64,000 nt of DNA from Xiphydria camelus (Eukaryota > Arthropoda > Insecta > Hymenoptera > Xiphydriidae). Within the stretch, counting starts at the first letter, position 1. Every line of letters begins with the position of its first letter. Under the pieces are notes generated by a model. It saw nothing but the letters and a program-made list of their open reading frames with translations, made no database searches and was not told where the DNA came from. The stretch covers positions 14,440,138 to 14,504,137 of the forward strand of contig OY783196.1 in the NCBI GenBank assembly GCA_963678675.1. Direction: 5' to 3'. A program made the translations under genes and the position numbers. Of this stretch, positions 9,471 through 18,722 are shown in pieces.

Positions 9471-12178
9471 TTAATCTCTTTCAAGGCTATTAACTAATGG
9501 AATTATATATTCGCGGTCTCCGATATTTATCTTTACACATTTTTGTAAGATTTCATTCACTAGAATACAGATTGTTTGTCCGCAATATACACTTTTAATG
9601 AAATCTGACGAGGAAATGTTTACGTTTCTGTCCCTAACAATTTCGTCATCATAGACGATCCATTCATACCCAAGGGCAGCATAATAAACCTTTTGCTCTT
9701 CAGTTTCAACTTGAATTACCGTTTCAATTTTCATCAATCTCCCATCCTTCAGCTGGACGTTGCAATTTTCTCTTTTTGTTAGCCTCTTATATAATTTACC
9801 ATGAATAAGTATGCCATCAATAACAAATCTATCATAACTGTGTACACGGCATTTATCGTTAATAGTAATTCCGAAACAGCGCTGAACTACAATCTTACTG
9901 ACTGGATTTAAAATATAACTCTGAGGGCTGCCTAACAAACTTAACGATTCGATTGGTTGCTGATAATTCTGTACAGTCATCTGATTTTCTGTCAGTTTAT
10001 TAAATAGCTTACGCACAGAATCAGATGTTTCCTCGTTAAAAATTCGATCTTTTGACTTTGAAAGGTAACTTGCCCATTCGAACGATCGAAATATTTGAGG
10101 GAGGATTGATCGAGTACCGTTAAACGACCGTGTTAATATACCATTACAGTGTTCATACGGAAACGTAGAACTAGCCCACAAAGCTCCCCAATCTCTAACA
10201 TATTTGGGCATATGCAGTAACAAATGAACATTAAATGTGAGATATTGCTCGCCATACAACTTTCCGGTTAATCGCACGAACGATTGGAGTGCTGCCTCTG
10301 CACTGTATATTTCTGCTTCACTTATCTTCTCTTGAAGAAGAATATAGCAGCTATATACGATTAATAACCAGTGCTTTAAATACTTTTTGGGCAGAAAGTC
10401 TCGCAAAAGTGGCAATGAGTAATATAACAGGAAAGAGCGCCATTCGGAAGCTTTCCATAGGTTACTCTTCTCAATTGTACTAGGAGTACGTGTGATTTCC
10501 GAGACTGGCTTTATAGAATTTAATTTTTCAGATATGTTTTTTGATTCGTTGCCCAAATACCATTGACAGTCAGAATTACAACTGTCAAACCAGAGACCAA
10601 AAAACATCGTGGTTACTCCTAAAAGGATGCAATGCATGTAGTCGGGAACGAACGATTTCACGATATCAAAAACTGGTACTTCTACGAGAGGTGAAAGACC
10701 TTTTATCCCATGTAAAGATTCCAGACCATGTTCTATAACAGTTGTAGCATCCCTTAATACTTTTGCTTCTGATCTCAACTCTCCTAATCGTGGTAGGTAT
10801 ATTCGTACAGTTCCTCTTCCTTTTTTTATTTGCTTTCCTTTTGCCAAACACCACGAGCATCCGAATTTTCCGTTGAACATTTTCATATTTTGCAATTTCG
10901 GTCGTGCAACAGAGTCTACAGTTGCAATTAAGCAATGTACTTTAACGGTGATGAATCCCCGGTTTGGCAAATTAATCACGATGCCATTGATGTGCAAATT
11001 ATTTAATTCTTCAATGAACAATTTCAGAAAAACGTCCATTCTTGGAGCATTTCTTCCTAACCATAAGCCCGCTAAGATTATATTAGAGAATCTCGTTGCG
11101 TACGGCAATTCGCTTATAGCGATAAATAGAGGCCACATAGAAACGTTGGCAGATTTGAAAACTCTCACTCCATCAGTATTAATCTGTATCGTAATATCTG
11201 TTTCGCCAATAATTCCATCTCGTAAAAGTTGCTGATATTTTCACCCGCGGCATACATCGCTAATTTGAACATTTCTGTCGAGCTCTGAAATGATTTTCGG
11301 ATTTTTTAGAAGATCTTGAATTCTATTTGTTATCGAAGTTGTTACGAAATATTTAGCTTCAAGCAACAGTTGGTATTTGTTATTTATAGTTTCACATTGT
11401 TGGCACATTACTGCTCCATTTTTTGGAAACTCCGGTAGAATATCTTCGCAACACTTGCAAAGGAAATGTGTTTTTGTTTCGCGAACCGGAAACTTCTTGT
11501 GAAACGTGTAAATGGTCGTAGCCAAGGCTGCCCGTGGCATGTGGCATGTAATCAAATGAAGGAGATCTTGAAGCGCTTCTTCCGATAACGAATGACGTAA
11601 GACAAATGCTAAAATGAGAGCGTCACTCTCTGATCGGTTTATACCAGCTCCTTCATATAGTGGTTCTGGAGGTACTGGAGGTGGATCATCCTAAGAAAGT
11701 ACATCCAATTATCTCCAGCTCTTAGAAGGGTTGACATAATAGTAATATATGATTTGTAATTATAATAATACCTCATTTACTACGAACGGCTCATCTACTT
11801 GAGGCATGTTGTTTACATTATTTTCATTTCCATTAGCTTCGTTACTGGTATTATGTGCTTCGTTATCGAGTGCCTCTATCAGTAAAGAAAATTGACTGTG
11901 GACACTGGAGCTTTCACTTGATGATAAATCAGAGGATGTCCTTTGAACATATGAGAGAGAGTTCCGCGATCGTTCGTTTTCTTGTTGTGATACTGAAAAT
12001 TGTGATATTCTATTAAAAATTCTCTACTAAATACAATAAAGAATTAGTCCTACAATAACTGTCCTATATATATTGTAGGGCAAAGTTGAGGAATATGCTG
12101 TACAATATCATTGAATTGTGATAATTAATATTTCTTTTCTCTGCCTAGGGTTTTGTGTGTGTGTGTGCGTGCGTGCGC

Positions 12179-12219
<41 letters not shown>

Positions 12220-12406
12220 TATAAATATTCTTATTATCGAGTATAGTATCCTTACCATCGACAAATTGTTCATCAATTGAATGAAGTTGTGACTTTTCCA
12301 CCTCGATTATTTCCGTACATTGTTGGCGTCGAACGTGTGTTCGCTTCGGGATCGGAGCATCAGAAAATAAATATTGTTTATATCTTCGTTCGCGATTGCC
12401 ATCCAT
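9471..12406 (-). CDS. tnp2/CACTA-like transposase, three exons, one internal stop
   Basis: I assign exons at 12406-12256 (ATG, MDGNRERRYK), 11992-11772 and 11690-9471. All junctions have GT/AG and phases agree, giving about 863 residues. Exon 1 is basic, exon 2 serine-rich. Exon 3 has a C-x2-C ... C-x2-C finger (FLCKCCEDIL ... MCQQCETI, about residues 190-215), NTDGVRVFKSANVSMWPL, a DSVARP stretch, GCSWC, PDYMHCILLGV (about 474) and HLLLHMPKYV. This order is that of Transposase_21/tnp2-type proteins, with Asp in the NTDG, VDS and PDYMH motifs as catalytic candidates. The only lesion seen is a TGA at 11241-11243 (codon 274), just before the NTDG motif. It is transcribed divergently from the BEN gene. 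Confidence 0.8.
12150..12220. repeat. (GT)n microsatellite in transposase intron 1
   Basis: About 70 bp of alternating GT with a few GC steps, between transposase exons 1 and 2. Length polymorphism is expected; no function is implied. Confidence 0.95.
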
Positions 12407-12631
12407 TTTCCTAACACTTTTGCCCACGATCTTATCTGCACTTCACTTCAATATTGCATTGAATATGCGGAAGCAATAAATTAATTAACGAAACGTTTCG
12501 AGATTTTCACGTTTCTTTCGAGATGCGAAAGAAAGTCGGGCGAGACACGAGAAATGTATACGTTTCTTAGCGAGTAGACCAATCAGGGCCCCCACCACAA
12601 CGGAATACTTTATTCTAATCGGTCTATTGGC
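12407..12631. promoter_or_regulatory. Probable half of the element's divergent promoter region
   Basis: This lies upstream of the transposase ATG on the minus strand. Without the MITE and the CR1 element it would be contiguous with 18487-18722, upstream of the BEN gene, giving a shared intergenic region of roughly 460 bp. It contains ACCAATCAG near 12580 and CTATTGGCT near 12625, resembling CCAAT boxes in the two orientations. No TATA box was identified with confidence. Confidence 0.45.
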
Positions 12632-12634
12632 TAA

Positions 12635-13131
12635 CAAGGGGACCCTTCGAAAGTCGGAGCACCCCGATTGTAATGAATTTTTTTTTATAAATAAAGGGAA
12701 GTCCCCTGAGTAACGCTCATACTTTACTTTTGTCCAATGCGCCTTTGTTTATTTAAAAAAAAAGAAATTGTTTTGACGCGTAAAGTGTGTACTGTAATGT
12801 AATACTCGGTATCCAAGATAATGGCGTGGCGCAGTCGGCTAAGGCATAGACTTACCACGCGGGCGTCCCGCGTTCGATTCCCGTGCATGCACTATTTTCT
12901 TTTTTTGCCAATTTCGAACTTTTTCACTTTTTTTATTATTCAAACTATTGCTACTAATCTTTAGAAGTAAAATAAATCTAGGTAACGTGAATAAAAAATT
13001 TTTTGCATTTAAAACTATATTTTGAACGATTGTTACTAATCATTCGAAGGCAAATTAGTGAAGTTTTGGTGACAATTTCTATGCTTCACATTAAATGACG
13101 TCAATGCTCCGACTTTCGAAGGGTCCCCTTG
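12635..13131. mobile_element. 497 bp MITE with TAA target duplication, carrying a tRNA-like unit
   Basis: Termini are CAAGGGGACCCTTCGAAAGT on the left and its reverse complement on the right; the inverted repeat runs about 27 bp (through GTCGGAGCA). Both ends are flanked by TAA (12632-12634 and 13132-13134), as in PIF/Harbinger-type insertions. No ORF. The middle contains a tRNA-like sequence (12823-12890) followed by T runs. It sits in the divergent promoter region of the 15 kb element. Confidence 0.82.
12823..12890 (+). ncRNA. tRNA-like Pol III module inside a MITE
   Basis: TGGCGCAGTCGGCTAAGG fits an A box and CGTTCGATTCC fits a B box about 30 bp downstream. A 5' GCGTG and 3' CATGC could pair as an acceptor stem with one G-U. 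The T arm does not fold into a clean 5 bp stem, and I could not assign an anticodon loop. Runs of T (TTTTCTTTTTTT from 12895) follow, as in Pol III terminators. A SINE-head-like or degenerate tRNA promoter is more likely than a working tRNA gene. Confidence 0.6.
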
Positions 13132-13460
13132 TAAGATGCGTATACGCAACTTTGCGAGTGAGTTAGAAAAAGGGGCCCCTCTCTCTCTCTCTCTCTCTCT
13201 CTTGGCTTGGCGTCGGTTGTGTGTCTCTTCGCTCCGCGCTTTTTTTTGTCTTTTTTGCTTGTTATCTGAGTGCGTTCGTCTCTCCCTGTGAACCAGCGTG
13301 TGCGCGAGGTTTGCTGTGTGCTGTGGTGATGTAGTGATTCTGCTTGCTATCGCTTGGAGGAAATACATCGTGGGAAATAGCATCCCCTGGGCCACCGGCA
13401 AGCTTCCTAACCTAACTTATTGTTAGCCAACAACTCAGCCTGACACGACTCCTGGACACA

Positions 13461-14765
13461 TTGGACATTTGTGTAGATAAAAACCTGCCTACACGTGATA
13501 TGACGCGGAAGTGCGGATTCTGCAGCAAGTTTCTTGCTGTAGACAAGAGCGAATTGCGGTGCTTAGGAAAATGTAACAACTTTTTCCATATCGCATGTGC
13601 GGAGGCCAGAGCAGGCCGGCCCGTCGACCCTGCCACCTACAAATGCGGTAGGTGTAAGATACTACACTCGCAAACCCCGGCGTTACCGACCGTGGATAAC
13701 CAAGCGAGCGTATTACTCACCCCCGCGGCTACTAATACTGCTGCTACAACTACACCCTCGCGCGTTACACTGGACTCCGCCCCACCACCAACATCTCCGG
13801 TCGAATCGTCGTCGAGCATCGCGTCGCTCCTCGCCTCACTTTGCTCTAAAGTAGACGGGATTGAAGAAAAGATGTCCGACCTTAAGATTATTAGGGAGCA
13901 GGTGGGCTCCCTAGTGGAAGAAATGGGTATTATGAAGGAGGGTTTGCGATGCGTTACCTCAAGGGTTTCCAGCCTCGAGTCATTCACGGGGGATCTCCGT
14001 AAGCAGTGCGAACGACTCGACGCGCGGGTCACCGCCGTCGAGTCCGTGGCTGCCTCACATCCACATTCTCCTCCACCCTCTGCTGATCTCGACGCTCTCC
14101 ACCGACGGATCGACGCCTTTGAGCGCGAGCGCTTTTCCAAGGAAATCATAATCTCCGGATTATGCGAGCAGGCAAACGAGGACCTCTCACAGACAATTAA
14201 CACACTTGCAGCTGCCCTTGGCACTGCTGCTCCCGTTGGCAGTGTGGAGGACGTTTTCCGTACCCAGGGAAAGCCAGGAGCGCCACGCCCCCTAGTCGTC
14301 AAATTTACGACCAAGATGCTAAGGGACAAGTGGATCTCACTCAAACGTGCCAAGAGACGCCTTACAGGAGGCGACGTCGGACCCACGTATGGCACTGGCG
14401 CGATCTATATCAATGAGCGACTGCCCCCGGCCGCGCGTAAAGCCTTCTGGGAAGCCCGAAAACTGGTGGCGGCTAAGCGCTTGAGCGATGCCTGGACGTC
14501 CGGAGGCACCGTCTACATCAGAGTAGCTTCCTCATCGGCCCCTGTGAGAGTTTCTTCAAGCTCCGACGTTGCACGAGCCTGCGCGGGAGGAGACATCCCC
14601 TCCCCATCAACCACCACTTCAGCCGCAGCTACCAGCTCTACTACTCCGCCCTCTACTCACGCAGCGGGCCCCCGCCCGCCCACCGTCGGATCGCATCCCC
14701 CACTGCCCCTGGTCGCTTCCCCCTCCACGGCTTCTACTTCCACGACTGGAGTCCCCCCCTCATGA
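13461..14765 (+). CDS. CR1 LINE ORF1 protein with PHD-like zinc finger
   Basis: 434 residues. The N-terminus holds C18-x2-C21, C34-x3-C38, H43-x2-C46 and C62-x2-C65, a PHD/RING-like cross-brace. A Ser/Thr/Pro-rich linker and a heptad-like segment (SKVDGIEEKMSDLKIIREQV and following, about 130-200) suggest a coiled coil for trimerisation. Next comes a basic region around RFSKEIIISGL ... VVKFTTKMLRDKWISLKRAK that resembles the RRM/CTD part of LINE ORF1 RNA-binding proteins. The tail is Ser/Thr/Pro-rich and ends at TGA 14763-14765. The ORF2 frame continues in register right after this TGA. The frame is intact. Confidence 0.85.
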   Translation: MDICVDKNLPTRDMTRKCGFCSKFLAVDKSELRCLGKCNNFFHIACAEARAGRPVDPATYKCGRCKILHSQTPALPTVDNQASVLLTPAATNTAATTTPSRVTLDSAPPPTSPVESSSSIASLLASLCSKVDGIEEKMSDLKIIREQVGSLVEEMGIMKEGLRCVTSRVSSLESFTGDLRKQCERLDARVTAVESVAASHPHSPPPSADLDALHRRIDAFERERFSKEIIISGLCEQANEDLSQTINTLAAALGTAAPVGSVEDVFRTQGKPGAPRPLVVKFTTKMLRDKWISLKRAKRRLTGGDVGPTYGTGAIYINERLPPAARKAFWEARKLVAAKRLSDAWTSGGTVYIRVASSSAPVRVSSSSDVARACAGGDIPSPSTTTSAAATSSTTPPSTHAAGPRPPTVGSHPPLPLVASPSTASTSTTGVPPS

Positions 14766-17615
14766 AGCTCTCAACCTCGGACAACCCCGGTCAGCTATTC
14801 ACAGAGTCAGCTCCGTATCTGCCACGTCAACGCGCAGTCTCTTTTACATCATATTGACGCCTTCCGCGATCACTTCTCTACTAAATTCTTTCACATAATT
14901 GCTGTATCAGAGACGTGGCTCAAGCCTCATATGATGGACTCTTCCGTAGCCCTATGCGGATATCATTTTCTGCGTCATGATCGAGTTGGGAGAGGCGGAG
15001 GCGGCGTTGGGCTTTATGTGCATTCTTCCTTAAGGAGTAAGTTACTTGCCTCTTCAGATCCTCTCGTTCAGGGACGCCCGGAATTCCTCTTCGCTGAGAT
15101 TAAAGTCCGGGGACAACCCAGCTTCCTTCTATGCGTAGTGTACAGGCCGCCGAAGATCGGACATCTCTCAGACTTTGAACACACACTATCGACCCTCCTC
15201 GCCAACTACATAAATGTTACTATCCTCGGCGACTTCAACGCGGATCTCCTAGGGAATTCTTTCGATGCCTCTTATTTGAAAAACTTTGTTTATAGCAATA
15301 ACCTGGTACTGGTGACCCTCAAACCCACACACCACACCGCCACTTCACACACCTGGCTCGATCTGTGCATAGTGGATAACATCTCAAACATTGTATCCGC
15401 AGGACAGCACCCTGTTCCCTTTCTATCTATGCACGATCTCATTTACGTGGTACTATCCATCAAGGTCCCTCGCGTACCCCCAAGGACTCTAACGATTCGA
15501 GATTACTGTCGCTTCAATGAGGACAACTTTCTCTCCGACTTACGGGCTTATGATTGGGAGGCTCTAGTAGACTCGCCTGCTATTGACGATAAGGTTCACC
15601 ATCTGGTATACGCTGTCACGGAAACCATGAACGTGCATGCCCCGATCAAGGTAGTCACTTTCAAGCGCAAACCAGCGCCGTGGATTTCTAGTGAGCTTCG
15701 AACCCTCATGCGCGAACGTGATAGGACCCGGCGAGCTTTCGTGAGGACAAGGCTGCCATATCTGCACGCTGAATTCAGGGCTTTGCGGAACATTGTGCGA
15801 GCTAGGATTAGGACCGCTAAAATAGACTATTTTAATGAAAGATTGGGTTCCCGACGTCAGGCTCGAGATATCTGGGCCGATCTCAGGCGCCTTGGGGCGG
15901 CTGGTGAGAGGAAGTCCGCAGAATCCCCCATAGTACCCATTGAGGAGCTAAATGATAATTTCCTATCCTACTTCTCACCGCCAGTTCCCCTACCCAACCT
16001 CGATCTTACTACAGTTCCCTTTGACTCCTACCGCTTCTACCTTACCCCAATCACACCTAATACTCTGTCTCGTGCACTCCAGCATTCAAAATCACCTGCC
16101 ATCGGTGCAGATGGAGTGGGGCTTAATCTTCTGCGCAGATCCATGGACATCATTTTCCCCGCTATCCTGTACGTTTTCAATTACTCCATCACTAACTCGG
16201 TCTTCCCGTCTCAGTGGAAGCTAGCTCTCATCAGGCCGATCCCTAAGGTTAAGATACCCGCGCACGCGACTGACTTTAGACCAATATCTATACTGCCCGC
16301 CCTATCTAAGGTACTCGAAAGGATCGTGTATGAGCAACTTGCCCAATACATGACAGATAATAACCTCTTCGATCCCTTTCAGTCTGGTTTCCGTGCCAAC
16401 TTTAGCACCCAAACTGCGCTGGTCAAGGTTGCAGACGACATCCGCTTAGCCATGGACCGCAGAATGCTCACCATCCTTGTGATGTTCGACTTTTCCAAGG
16501 CCTTCGACTCCATCTCGCACAGCACCCTTCTTACCGCCCTCGGGAGGTTGGGATGCTCTCTCTCTGCACTCCACTGGTTTCGAGATTACCTTACTAACCG
16601 CTATCAGGCCGTGTCGGGTACCAACGGTGCAACCTCAAGCTGGGGCGCAGTCACCTCGGGTGTCCCTCAGGGCTCCGTCCTGGGGCCGCTACTTTTCTCC
16701 ATCTACCTGCGCGACCTACCACGGGTCCTCCGTCACTGTAGACATATGCTCTATGCCGATGATCTTCAGATGTATTTTCATTGTCCTCCGGCCCAGCTTG
16801 ATGAGGCCATCCGACTCGTTAGCCTAGATGCCACCTCGGTGCTCGCTTGGGCTTCTGACAATTCGCTCAAACTCAATGCCTCAAAAACCAAGATTATCGT
16901 TTTTGGCACAACAAGATACATTAACTCCATCGACTTCGATGAGCTCCCCAAGGTCAGGGTCGGTAGTGTGCCTGTTCCCTATTCCCAGAAGGTGAGGAAT
17001 CTCGGGGTCCTCTTTAGTAGAACTCTCTCCTGGAACGACCACTTTTCTGAAGTCGTCAGGCGCATGAATGCCTCACTCTTTCAGTTGAAAAGAAATCGTG
17101 ACTTCATGCCCGCCTACCTTCGTAAGAGGCTCGTAACGGCCCTTGTGTTTCCGCATATGGACTACTGTGGAGCGCTATTCGGGGATATCACAAACGAGCA
17201 GATTACCAGGGTCCAGAGAGCAGTGAACATGTGCGTCCGCTTTATCCTGGGCGTTCGCCGGGATGAACATATCACGCCTTATCTTCGTAGTCTTAACTGG
17301 TTGGACTACAAGAGAAGGTGCATCTACCACACCGGCTCTCTGCTTTACTCCGTACGTTCCACTGGCGAACCCTCATACTTGGCGGACTTGTTCCAGTCTA
17401 GGAATGCGATTCGTCTCCACGACACACGCGAGCCCGAGTCTAATCTGCGGGTCCCTGCGTGTCGAACCACGGTCTACCTGAAATCCTTCGCTATCGCAGC
17501 CTCCACTCTCTGGAACACGCTTCCGGACGATATTAAGGAGTCCACGTCCGCTTCTGTTTTCAAAAAAAAGGCTCTATCACTGGCTGTTGTCCGAGGTCTA
17601 GACTGCATACTGTAA
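14766..17615 (+). CDS. CR1 LINE ORF2: endonuclease and reverse transcriptase
   Basis: The open frame begins directly after the ORF1 stop. The first ATG in it is at 14931, but endonuclease homology starts earlier (LRICHVNAQSL at about 14811, SETWL at about 14907), so an ATG start at 14931 would drop the first endonuclease motif. The APE-type endonuclease includes LGDFNAD and a degenerate SMHD for the usual SDH. The reverse transcriptase has FRPISILP, FDFSKAFDS, SGVPQGSVLGPLLF and LYADD. The C-terminus has AASTLWNTLPDDIK, a CR1/L2-type tail. No internal stops. In a complete element it would prime reverse transcription at a nicked target. Confidence 0.88.
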   Translation, partial: SSQPRTTPVSYSQSQLRICHVNAQSLLHHIDAFRDHFSTKFFHIIAVSETWLKPHMMDSSVALCGYHFLRHDRVGRGGGGVGLYVHSSLRSKLLASSDPLVQGRPEFLFAEIKVRGQPSFLLCVVYRPPKIGHLSDFEHTLSTLLANYINVTILGDFNADLLGNSFDASYLKNFVYSNNLVLVTLKPTHHTATSHTWLDLCIVDNISNIVSAGQHPVPFLSMHDLIYVVLSIKVPRVPPRTLTIRDYCRFNEDNFLSDLRAYDWEALVDSPAIDDKVHHLVYAVTETMNVHAPIKVVTFKRKPAPWISSELRTLMRERDRTRRAFVRTRLPYLHAEFRALRNIVRARIRTAKIDYFNERLGSRRQARDIWADLRRLGAAGERKSAESPIVPIEELNDNFLSYFSPPVPLPNLDLTTVPFDSYRFYLTPITPNTLSRALQHSKSPAIGADGVGLNLLRRSMDIIFPAILYVFNYSITNSVFPSQWKLALIRPIPKVKIPAHATDFRPISILPALSKVLERIVYEQLAQYMTDNNLFDPFQSGFRANFSTQTALVKVADDIRLAMDRRMLTILVMFDFSKAFDSISHSTLLTALGRLGCSLSALHWFRDYLTNRYQAVSGTNGATSSWGAVTSGVPQGSVLGPLLFSIYLRDLPRVLRHCRHMLYADDLQMYFHCPPAQLDEAIRLVSLDATSVLAWASDNSLKLNASKTKIIVFGTTRYINSIDFDELPKVRVGSVPVPYSQKVRNLGVLFSRTLSWNDHFSEVVRRMNASLFQLKRNRDFMPAYLRKRLVTALVFPHMDYCGALFGDITNEQITRVQRAVNMCVRFILGVRRDEHITPYLRSLNWLDYKRRCIYHTGSLLYSVRSTGEPSYLADLFQSRNAIRLHDTREPESNLRVPACRTTVYLKSFAIAASTLWNTLPDDIKESTSASVFKKKALSLAVVRGLDCIL

Positions 17616-18486
17616 ATAGTCCCACTATTGTTTCTTCGCCATTGTTTACGCTCACTGTTTATTCTCTATCAAATACGGCTTTGCCTGTTTTTGTTTTAAG
17701 GTTTTAAGGCTTACTGCCACGATTAGTAGAGGTCCGAGGTCTACACGGTATATTGTAAATAGTCCCACTATTGTTGTTTCACTATTGTTCATTGTTGTCT
17801 CGCTATTGTCGCTTACTCTCTATCATATTGTTTATGTTCTAAGGCCATTTGTCTATGTTTTAAGGCTTACTGTTACTATTATCATAGTCTTAGACAGTTC
17901 TAGGTCCAAATTATCTTATAACTCGTTACATAATCTCACTGTTGTTTTATTATCTTTATTATTGCTGTTAATATTCCTCGTATTCATATCTTATGAACCT
18001 TTGTTTAAGCTCACCATTATTTTTTCCCTATCATATTCTATCATTTTCTATCGTATTATATTCTAATATCATTCTCTATCATATTGTTTATATTTATGTT
18101 GTCTATGTTCTAAGGCTATTCGTCTATGTTTTAAGGCTTACTGTTACCATTATTGTAGTTTTAGACAGTTCCAGGTCTAAATTATCTTTTCACTCGTTAC
18201 ATAATCTCACTACTATTTTATTATTTTTAATTATTGCTGTTAATATTCCTCGCATTCATATTTTATGAACCTTTGTTTAAGTTTATCATTATTCTATTAC
18301 ACTTACATACCTTAGTTTACTCGTGTCCACTAAGATTTTCTGTCTTAATACTTTGTTAATTTACTTACTCGTTACCTTTAAGTCATCATGTTTATTTTTT
18401 TTTACTCTGTAGCTACCTTTGTGAGCTCTTAGAGGGCATGCCCTAGAGCACAATAATAAACGCATCTTCTTCTTCTTCTTCTTCTG
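17616..18486 (+). repeat. CR1 3' UTR with internal duplications and TTC tail
   Basis: A block of roughly 190 bp at 17828-18020 (AAGGCTTACTGTTAC, AGACAGTTC, CGTTACATAATCTCACT, TTATGAACCTTTGTTTAAG) is repeated at 18103-18290. A shorter phrase, CTGTAAATAGTCCCACTATTGTT at 17610, recurs as TTGTAAATAGTCC at 17753. AATAATAAA precedes the terminal TTC repeats. Confidence 0.75.
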
Positions 18487-18722
18487 TGCCGTGTTCTTCC
18501 CGCTCGCGGCTTCACAAGTCAGGTTCATTTTCGATATTTGTCAGTGATTTCGACGCATCGTACGACACATTTAACGACCTGCATTGTCGGTAAGTGTATG
18601 AGACGTATATCTTTATTTTGTACACTACCAAAATAAATCGACATTCAATTTTTAATAGTAAATTTAGAGAATTCAAGAAAAATCGGACGCCGATCGGTAT
18701 TCCATAACCTATAAGAAGAAGC
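18487..18722. promoter_or_regulatory. Probable promoter/5' UTR side of the BEN gene
   Basis: Non-coding sequence between the CR1 3' tail and the BEN gene ATG. It would originally have adjoined 12407-12631 (see that entry). No diagnostic core promoter element was identified. Confidence 0.4.

Larger units (their letters stand above)
13150..18486 (+). mobile_element. CR1-type LINE, near full length
   Basis: A GC-rich 5' leader with a (CT)n run (13182-13202), ORF1 with a PHD-like finger, ORF2 with endonuclease and reverse transcriptase, a long AT-rich 3' UTR, and a 3' end in a TTC microsatellite (18468-18485). A PHD finger in ORF1 together with a short-repeat 3' tail is characteristic of CR1-group LINEs. 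The exact 5' end is uncertain and no target duplication is evident, as is usual for CR1. It is inserted in the central region of the 15 kb element. Confidence 0.85.

Noticed and set aside
10873..11235. 120-residue plus-strand ORF
   Set aside because: Shadow of the transposase on the opposite strand.
12125..12250. His/Thr-repeat protein tail after transposase exon 1
   Set aside because: It is the translation of the intronic (GT)n microsatellite beyond a good splice donor at 12255.
12823..12890. A functional nuclear tRNA gene
   Set aside because: A and B boxes are present, but the T arm and anticodon arm do not fold cleanly and it lies inside a MITE; a tRNA-derived promoter module is more likely.
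13637..14395. A 252-residue minus-strand ORF
   Set aside because: It is the antisense of CR1 ORF1 with no motif of its own; open only because of the GC-rich coding sequence opposite.
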